From contig JAKFEE010000058.1 in the NCBI GenBank assembly GCA_036675815.1, positions 62,001-126,000 on the forward strand: a stretch of 64,000 nt of DNA. Reading direction: 5' to 3'. The notes beneath the pieces were generated by a model, which was not told the origin of the DNA, ran no database searches, and was given only the letters and a program-made list of their open reading frames with translations. This stretch comes from JAKFEE01 sp036675815 (lineage in GTDB: Bacteria; Pseudomonadota; Alphaproteobacteria; Rhodospirillales; Magnetospirillaceae). Below are positions 58,745-64,000 of this stretch, in pieces. Position 1 is the first letter of the stretch, and each line of letters starts with the position of its first letter. The position numbers and the translations under genes were made by a program.

Positions 58745-59416
58745 ATGAGCAAGAAACCGCAAGTTGCCGTCGTCCTGTCCGGGTGCGGCGTGTTCGACGG
58801 GTCGGAAATCCACGAGGCGGTGCTGACGCTGCTCGCCCTCGACCGCCAGGGCGCGCAGTACGCCTGCTTCGCCCCCGACGTGCCGCAGATGCACGTCGTC
58901 GATCACACCACCGGCAAGCCGACCAGCGGAAGCCGCAACGTGCTGGTGGAATCGGCGCGCATCGCCCGCGGCAAAATCCAGGATCTCAAGGCGTTCAAGG
59001 CGGACGATTTCGACGCCATCGTCTTCCCCGGCGGCTTCGGTGCCGCCAAGAACCTGTCGACCTTCGCCGTCGACGGCCCCGCCTGCACGGTCGACGCCGA
59101 CGTCGAGGCGGCGATCAAGGGCATGCGCCAAGCCGGCAAGCCCATCGGCGCCCTGTGCATCTCGCCGGCGGTCATGGCCAAGGTGCTGGGCAACGTCGAC
59201 CTGACCATCGGCAGCGATGCCGGCACCGCCGCGGCGCTGGAGCTGATGGGCGCGACGCACAAGAAGGCCGGGCATGGCGAGGTCGTCGTCGACCGCCGCG
59301 CCCGCCTCGCCACCACCCCGTGCTACATGCTCGACGCCAGCATCGCCCAGGTCGCCGACGGCGCCGACAACGTGGTGCGGGCGGTGCTGGAGATGGCGCG
59401 CGAGACGGTGGCCTAA
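58745..59416 (+). CDS. elbB: DJ-1/PfpI-family glyoxalase ElbB
   Basis: A 223-residue protein of the ElbB (isoprenoid biosynthesis protein with amidotransferase-like domain) group. Motifs: VAVVLSGCGVFDGSEIHEAV, NVLVESARIARG, FPGGFGAAKNLSTFA and GALCISPAVMAKV with the nucleophilic Cys. E. coli ElbB has glyoxalase activity; its link to isoprenoid synthesis is unproven. It is divergent from the M32 gene. Its TAA stop shares bases with the convergent RNA methyltransferase stop. Confidence 0.94.
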   Translation: MSKKPQVAVVLSGCGVFDGSEIHEAVLTLLALDRQGAQYACFAPDVPQMHVVDHTTGKPTSGSRNVLVESARIARGKIQDLKAFKADDFDAIVFPGGFGAAKNLSTFAVDGPACTVDADVEAAIKGMRQAGKPIGALCISPAVMAKVLGNVDLTIGSDAGTAAALELMGATHKKAGHGEVVVDRRARLATTPCYMLDASIAQVADGADNVVRAVLEMARETVA

Positions 59417-60729
59417 GGGCGGCGGAACACGCCGACCATCTCGATGTGGGCCGCCCACGGGAACTGGTCGATGGGCGTCACCGCCTCCAGGCGGTAGCCG
59501 CCGTCGACCAGCAGGCGCGCGTCCCGGGCGAAGCTGGCGGGATGGCAGGATACGCCGACCACCAGCGGCGGCCCGCCAACGGCCAGCGCCGCCGCCTGTT
59601 CGGCGGCCCCGGCACGCGGCGGATCGAACACCAGGGCGGCGAAGCGGCGCAGCTCGTTGGGCTGCAGCGGGCGGCGCGCCAGATCGCGCGCCTCGGTACT
59701 GATGCCCAGCCCGGCGCGATCGGCCGCCGCGCGCAAGGCCGACAGCGCCGCGCCTTCGCCCTCGACCGCGTGCACGGCGCGCCGATGCGCCAACGGAAAG
59801 GTGAGAGTGCCGCAGCCGGCGAACAGATCGCACACCGGATCGGCATCGCCGACCGCCTCGGTCACCAGATCGACGATGGCCCGCTCACCGGCCGCGCTGG
59901 GCTGCAGGAAAGCGCCGGCAGGCACCTCGACCGGCACGTCACCGAACAGCACCACGGCCGGCCGCCGCTGCACCATTGGTTCCGCCGCCGCACCCGGCTG
60001 CCGCAACGACAGCCGCGTCAAGTCGGCTGCTTCGGCAAAGGCGACCAGGGCCTCGCGATGCGCCAGGCTGAAGCGCGCCGCGCATTCGATCACCACGTCG
60101 AGGCCATCGCCGGCCAGGGTCACGGCAACATCGCCGCCGGCGGGCGCTTCCAGCACCTCGGTCAGCACGCGGCGCAGCGGCATGAGAAGCGCGACCAGCG
60201 CCGCGTCGACCGCCGGGCACTCGTTGATCGCGACGATGCGATGCGCGGCGCGGGCGTGAAAGCCGATGACCGTCCCGCCAGCGGTGCGCACGAAGGCGAA
60301 GGTGGCGCGACGCCGCCGGCCCGGCGGCACCTGCACCAGCGCCGCCACCGGCACCCCGCCAATGCCTTGCCGAGCCAGGGCGGTGACGACCAGATCGCGT
60401 TTCCAGGCGGCGTAGGCTTCGGGCGCGACGTGCTGGACGCTGCAGCCGCCGCAGGCGCCGAAATGGCGGCAAACCACGGGAACGCGCATTGAACCGGGTG
60501 TCACCACCTGCATCAGGCTGGCGGCAAGGCCCTCGCCGCGCTGGCCTTCGATGCCGGCCAGCACACGGTCGCCGGGCAGCGTGTAGGGCACGAACACCGG
60601 CTTGCCCTCGAACATGCCCACGCCGTCGCCGTGCCCGCCCAGCCCGGTGATCGCCAGCTCGGCTACGCGCGCGGCTGTCGGCGGGCGGCGGGACCTGGGG
60701 CCGTTCGCCCGGCGGCGCGATGTCGTCAT
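59413..60729 (-). CDS. RNA m5U methyltransferase (RlmD/TrmA family)
   Basis: A 438-residue class I RNA methyltransferase of the RumA/RlmD type, acting on 23S rRNA or tRNA uridines. The N-terminal TRAM domain is VAELAITGLGGHGDGVG. The Fe-S cysteines are C87, C93 and C96 in CRHFGACGGC, with a fourth in NECPAV. The SAM motif is LFAGCGTLTFPL, and the catalytic Cys is C395 in GVSCHPASFARD, with E430 near the end. The exact target is not fixed by sequence. ATG 60729 overlaps the upstream lipoprotein stop (TGA). Confidence 0.92.
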   Translation of the reverse strand: MTTSRRRANGPRSRRPPTAARVAELAITGLGGHGDGVGMFEGKPVFVPYTLPGDRVLAGIEGQRGEGLAASLMQVVTPGSMRVPVVCRHFGACGGCSVQHVAPEAYAAWKRDLVVTALARQGIGGVPVAALVQVPPGRRRRATFAFVRTAGGTVIGFHARAAHRIVAINECPAVDAALVALLMPLRRVLTEVLEAPAGGDVAVTLAGDGLDVVIECAARFSLAHREALVAFAEAADLTRLSLRQPGAAAEPMVQRRPAVVLFGDVPVEVPAGAFLQPSAAGERAIVDLVTEAVGDADPVCDLFAGCGTLTFPLAHRRAVHAVEGEGAALSALRAAADRAGLGISTEARDLARRPLQPNELRRFAALVFDPPRAGAAEQAAALAVGGPPLVVGVSCHPASFARDARLLVDGGYRLEAVTPIDQFPWAAHIEMVGVFRRP

Positions 60730-61334
60730 AGTCTCCCCTTGACGCGCGCCAGGTCCTCGACGAACTGCGCAAAGATTTCAGCCAGCGCACTGTTGGCCGC
60801 CCGCGCCGCCGCCGGCGCCGTATCATTGGCCGCCGGCGTGGCCTTGCGGTAGGTCTCCAGCAGCATCAATCGGTCGTCCGACAGCCTGATCAGGGTGAAC
60901 TCCAGTTCCACCACCACGGCGGTGCCCGCGCCGATCACCTGATCGAAACGGTGGACCCGCCCCTCGACGACGTAGTCTCCCGTCGTCCGCAGATCGGTCG
61001 AGACCACACGATCGGCCAGGTTGACCCCGCGTAGATAGCGGATCAGTTGGTCCTGCACCAGGGTGCCGGGCGGCTCGTTCCACAGATCGTAGTTATAATG
61101 GCGGATTTCGAACGGCTCGCCGGATAGCGCATAGACCAGAGGCCGTTCCGCCAGCAGGCCGTCGGCGTCGAGGGAGGCGACCTGGACGATGCCGGCCAGC
61201 AGCGGCTTGCCCGTCGTCGGCGCCGCTGCCGCCACATCCAGGCGGTAATAGCGGTCCTCGGGTGCCGGGCTGCCGGTGCAACCGGCGAGGGTGACGGCGG
61301 CGGCAACGGCGGCAAGCCTGACGATAGCGGTCAC
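60726..61334 (-). CDS. ABC-type transport auxiliary lipoprotein (PqiC-like)
   Basis: A 202-residue lipoprotein of the ABC-transport auxiliary component family. The signal TAIVRLAAVAAAVTLAGC ends in a lipobox. The mature part has YYRLDVAAAA, ERPLVYALSGEPFEIRHYNYDLWNEPPGTLVQDQLIRYL and VVVELEFTLIRLSD, typical of this family. GGAGG precedes GTG 61334; ATG 61349 is possible. It follows mlaD by 20 bp, so it is the outer-membrane-facing member of the lipid transport operon. Confidence 0.9.
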   Translation of the reverse strand: MTAIVRLAAVAAAVTLAGCTGSPAPEDRYYRLDVAAAAPTTGKPLLAGIVQVASLDADGLLAERPLVYALSGEPFEIRHYNYDLWNEPPGTLVQDQLIRYLRGVNLADRVVSTDLRTTGDYVVEGRVHRFDQVIGAGTAVVVELEFTLIRLSDDRLMLLETYRKATPAANDTAPAAARAANSALAEIFAQFVEDLARVKGRL

Positions 61335-61354
61335 GTCCCCACCCTCCATTGTTG

Positions 61355-62347
61355 TCAGCGTCGGCGATCGTCGGGCGCGCCGGAGCGCAGGAGCTGCGAC
61401 GGGTTGCGGCGGATGTTGCGGCTGAATTCGTTCAGGTTGCGCGCCGCGCCCTCCAAGTCGTGGCTGATGCCGCTGACGCTGCGGGAAATCGTGGCCATGG
61501 TCTGGCGCAGGTCGCGCACGGACGCCTCGACGTCGTCGCCATTGCCGCTGACGATCTTTTCGAGACTGACGAGCAGCTGATCGAGTCGCCGCTGCGTCCG
61601 GACCATGTCGGCGGAGACGGTGGCAAAATGCGCCGTGGCACGCTCGACGTTCGCCAGCGAGGCGTCGATGGCGCCCATGTTCTCGTCGCGCAGCACCTGA
61701 TTGACACGGCTGCCGGCAACGTTCAGTTCGGCGGCGAATTCCTGCATGTCCTGCGTGATCCCGGGGGTCTTCGTGGCAAGGTCCTGCGACACCGCGATCA
61801 AATTGGCCATTAGCTCGGGGGCGCGCTCGCGCAGCAACGTCCCCACCACCCCGATCTGTTCGTCGAGATTGGCGAGCAACGGCCGCAAGGCGGTCTGACT
61901 GAGATTGGCGACTTCGCTGGCCACCTCGCTCATCACCGCGAACAAGTTGCCGCCCGGCGCCGCCGCGATCTCGCCGCCCGGCTCGATGGAAACGGTGCTG
62001 GTGCCACCCTTGATGTCGATCATCACCGCCGACAGCAGGCCGGACACGCTGATGCGGGCGGTGCTGTCGGCCGGAATCGCCCACCCCTCGCGGATGTCCA
62101 TCCACACCTTGAACCGGATGTCATTGCCGATGCGTTCCGGCTCGACGCGATCGACCTGACCGATGGTGAAGCCTTCGTACAAGACCTGCGTGCCCTGCGT
62201 GATACCCGAAACGTTGCCGTACACCGCGTAGTAGGGCTCGGTGTCGCCCGTCCGCCCGGAGAGGACGGCAACGCCGATCAGAAGGGCCGTGACCATGGCG
62301 ACGACGAAGGCGCCAACCACGACGTAACTGATCTTGTCATTCTGCAT
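61355..62347 (-). CDS. mlaD: MlaD-type MCE protein
   Basis: Substrate-binding MCE protein of a phospholipid ABC transporter. The 330-residue protein has one N-terminal membrane helix (VVVGAFVVAMVTALLIGVAVL) and the MCE domain with VSGITQGTQVLYEGFTIGQVDRVEPE and SARISVSGLLSAVMIDIKGG-like sequence. The C-terminal half (about 145-320) is a long helical coiled-coil segment. It sits between mlaF (6 bp) and the lipoprotein. Confidence 0.93.
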   Translation of the reverse strand: MQNDKISYVVVGAFVVAMVTALLIGVAVLSGRTGDTEPYYAVYGNVSGITQGTQVLYEGFTIGQVDRVEPERIGNDIRFKVWMDIREGWAIPADSTARISVSGLLSAVMIDIKGGTSTVSIEPGGEIAAAPGGNLFAVMSEVASEVANLSQTALRPLLANLDEQIGVVGTLLRERAPELMANLIAVSQDLATKTPGITQDMQEFAAELNVAGSRVNQVLRDENMGAIDASLANVERATAHFATVSADMVRTQRRLDQLLVSLEKIVSGNGDDVEASVRDLRQTMATISRSVSGISHDLEGAARNLNEFSRNIRRNPSQLLRSGAPDDRRR

Positions 62348-62353
62348 CGGGCG

Positions 62354-63160
62354 TCAGTCCTGTTCGCCTGTCAAGCGACGCAGATAGGCATCCACGTCGA
62401 GAACCGCTTCCTCGGTGCGGCGGTTCAGAAGATTCTGCACACGCTCGCTTCGATGCCGGCGGATGTCGTCCACCGTGCCCATCGCGATGATGTCGCCCTG
62501 GTCGAGGATGCAGATGCGATCGGCGATGGTGAAGGCGCTCTCCAGGTCATGGGTGACGACGACGATCGTCATGCCGGCGTCGCGCAGCCGCAGCAACAGC
62601 TCGTCGATCTGCGACGACACCACCGGGTCGAGCCCGGCCGACGGCTCGTCGCAAAACAGCAGCTTCGGGTCCATGACGATGGCGCGCGCCAGGGCGGCGC
62701 GCTTGATCATGCCTCCCGACAGCTCGGCCGGCATCAGCCGCTCGAAGCCCGCCAGCCCGACGACCTCCATCGTCAGCCGCGCCATGATCGCCATGGTCTT
62801 GCGGTCGAGCCGGGTGTGCTCGCGCAGCGGCAGCATGATGTTGTCGACGACCGACAGCGAACTGAACAGCGCACCGCTTTGGAAGGCGACGCCGATCTGC
62901 CGGTGCAATTCCTGCCGTTCGCTGGCGCCCATGGCATTGATGTCCTTGCCCAGCAGCCGCACCGTTCCGGCGCTGGGGTGCAGCAGGCCCAGCAGATGGT
63001 TGAGCAAGGTGCTTTTGCCCGATCCCGAGCCCCCCATGATCACCATGATTTCGCCGCAACGGACGTCGAGGTTGAGGCCATTGAGGATCTGGCGGGCACC
63101 GTAACGGGCGACGAGGCCGCGCACCTCGATTGCCGGTGATGGCTGTACCGGTCCGCTCAT
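62354..63160 (-). CDS. mlaF: ABC transporter ATPase, MlaF-type
   Basis: ATPase of the lipid transporter. The 268-residue protein has Walker A MGGSGSGKST (42-51), Q-loop GVAFQSGALF, the signature LSGGMIKRAALARAI, which is characteristic of MlaF, Walker B LLFCDEPSAGLDP and an H-loop VVTHDLES. It overlaps mlaE by 4 bp (ATGA). Confidence 0.96.
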   Translation of the reverse strand: MSGPVQPSPAIEVRGLVARYGARQILNGLNLDVRCGEIMVIMGGSGSGKSTLLNHLLGLLHPSAGTVRLLGKDINAMGASERQELHRQIGVAFQSGALFSSLSVVDNIMLPLREHTRLDRKTMAIMARLTMEVVGLAGFERLMPAELSGGMIKRAALARAIVMDPKLLFCDEPSAGLDPVVSSQIDELLLRLRDAGMTIVVVTHDLESAFTIADRICILDQGDIIAMGTVDDIRRHRSERVQNLLNRRTEEAVLDVDAYLRRLTGEQD

Positions 63161-63954
63161 CGCGTGACCAGGAAGACGAAGATCATGTCGGTGATGACGA
63201 TGGCGCTGATCGCTTGCACCACCGCGCGCGTGGTCATGCGGCCGACCCCTTCGGCACCGCCGACGACCGAGGCACCGTTGACGACACCGACCAGTGTGAT
63301 GAGCACGGCGAAAATCGCGCTCTTGCCGATACCGTGCCAGACGTCGTTGGCGCGGATCGATTCCGCTACTTGCCCGACATAGGCACCGAACGACAGGCCG
63401 AGTTCGCCGGCGATGTATGCGCCGGCCCCCAGCAGCGCCACGATGTCGGAAAAGATCGTCAGGCAGGGGACCATGACGACCATGGCGATGAGCACGGGGA
63501 CCACCAGAAACCGCACCGGGCTGATGCCCATCACCTGCAGCGCGTCCAGCTCCTGATTGATGCGCATGGTGCCGATGCGTGCCGCCAGCGCCGAGCCGGT
63601 GCGTCCGGCGATGATGATGGCGGTGATCAGCGGCGAAAACTCGCGGACGACGGACAGGGCGACGCCCAGCGTCACGCGCGATTCGGCGCCGAACACCCGC
63701 AGCGTGTAGATGCCCTGGATCGCCAACATCACGCCGATGGTGCCCGACAGCACGGCGACGATGGCCAGGGCGTTGATCCCGGTCTCCATCATCTGCGCCA
63801 CCACGGCGGAGGCCCGCACCGTCTGCGCACGCCGCGGTCCCATGACCAGCCAATACAGGCTTTCACCGAGCAGCGCCGCGGCAAAACCCATCTCGCCGAC
63901 ACCCTTCAGGGTGGCGCGCCCGATTCGCTCGAGATACACCGTGACCAAGGTCAA
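63157..63954 (-). CDS. mlaE: ABC transporter permease, MlaE-type
   Basis: Permease of the lipid transporter. The 265-residue protein has about five to six membrane helices and the family segments SGTIGVMLAIQGIYTLRVFGAE, LITAIIIAGRTGSALAARIGTMRINQELDAL and GKSAIFAVLITLVG. The start is TTG 63954 with a GTGAGG box upstream. It is the first complete gene of mlaE-mlaF-mlaD-lipoprotein. Confidence 0.95.
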   Translation of the reverse strand: MTLVTVYLERIGRATLKGVGEMGFAAALLGESLYWLVMGPRRAQTVRASAVVAQMMETGINALAIVAVLSGTIGVMLAIQGIYTLRVFGAESRVTLGVALSVVREFSPLITAIIIAGRTGSALAARIGTMRINQELDALQVMGISPVRFLVVPVLIAMVVMVPCLTIFSDIVALLGAGAYIAGELGLSFGAYVGQVAESIRANDVWHGIGKSAIFAVLITLVGVVNGASVVGGAEGVGRMTTRAVVQAISAIVITDMIFVFLVTR

Positions 63955-63961
63955 CCGTGCC

Positions 63962-64000
63962 TCACACCCCCGCCTTCAGCGCAGCTTCGACGCTGGGATG
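63962..64000 (-). CDS. Unidentified protein, C-terminal fragment at window edge
   Basis: The frame ends in a TGA seven bases before the mlaE start and would encode ...HPSVEAALKAGV as a C-terminus. The composition and close spacing suggest an upstream gene in the same transcription unit, but twelve residues are too few to identify it. Confidence 0.4.
   Translation of the reverse strand, partial: HPSVEAALKAGV

Noticed and set aside
1..64000. tRNA, rRNA, CRISPR arrays, insertion sequences, replication origin
   Set aside because: No tRNA-like folds, spaced repeats, transposase frames or DnaA-box clusters were recognised on reading both strands.

Overview
The window is a stretch of GC-rich alphaproteobacterial chromosome, most likely from the order Rhodospirillales or a close relative. 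The case rests on gene content and order: CcrM-type GANTC methyltransferase, an F0 operon with both b and b' subunits (atpI-atpB-atpE-b'-atpF), dnaX-ybaB-recR next to an SRP RNA, the mutY / DUF721 (DciA) / dsbA / smc cluster, a two-subunit glycine dehydrogenase (GcvPA/GcvPB), indolepyruvate ferredoxin oxidoreductase, and an EtfB-type lysine methyltransferase. No rRNA, tRNA, CRISPR array, transposase, integrase or phage structural gene was seen. Both ends cut genes (egtD at the left, an unidentified C-terminus at the right).

Layout. 1-2.2 kb: ergothioneine genes egtB-egtD. 2.2-3.7 kb: a poorly coding stretch, an ECF sigma factor and a glycine-zipper lipoprotein. 3.7-6.5 kb: lytic transglycosylase and a uracil-DNA glycosylase. 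6.5-11 kb: ETF-ubiquinone oxidoreductase, TPR lipoprotein, ispE. 11-15 kb: iorAB and cheZ. 15-21 kb: nuclease/phosphatase-fold protein, DraG-like hydrolase, a secreted RTX protein, then pirin-wrbA divergent from a LysR regulator. 21-26 kb: two envelope proteins, recR-ybaB-dnaX and the SRP RNA. 26-33 kb: TetR regulator, EtfB-type methyltransferase, ubiA, rsmE, gshA, chorismate mutase, rnhA-thrB-ispH. 33.5-38.5 kb: lipoprotein and gcvT-gcvH-gcvPA-gcvPB. 38.5-41 kb: F0 ATP synthase operon with a clear promoter and terminator. 41-48 kb: smc, dsbA-like, dciA, mutY, ccrM. 48-56 kb: rnhB, antiporter, DsbD-like, YqgE, M16 protease, thrC, DsrE-like. 56-59 kb: an MT-A70 adenine methyltransferase lodged at the 3' end of an M32 carboxypeptidase gene, then elbB. 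59-64 kb: RNA m5U methyltransferase and an Mla-type lipid transport operon.

Most of the window is housekeeping and tightly packed, with many ATGA-type overlaps and three convergent pairs that share stop-codon bases. Two structures stand out. First, a five-copy family of roughly 56-bp double-hairpin repeats; every copy sits just 3' of a gene, and one has become the coding C-terminus of IspE. Second, a 61-bp direct duplication of the M32 carboxypeptidase 3' end flanks the MT-A70 gene, which looks like a small DNA-methyltransferase cassette inserted so that it restored the gene it hit. Other points of interest are a CTG start, a three-half-site LysR operator, a TetR operator, and a UDG that lacks half of the Fe-S ligands of family 4.
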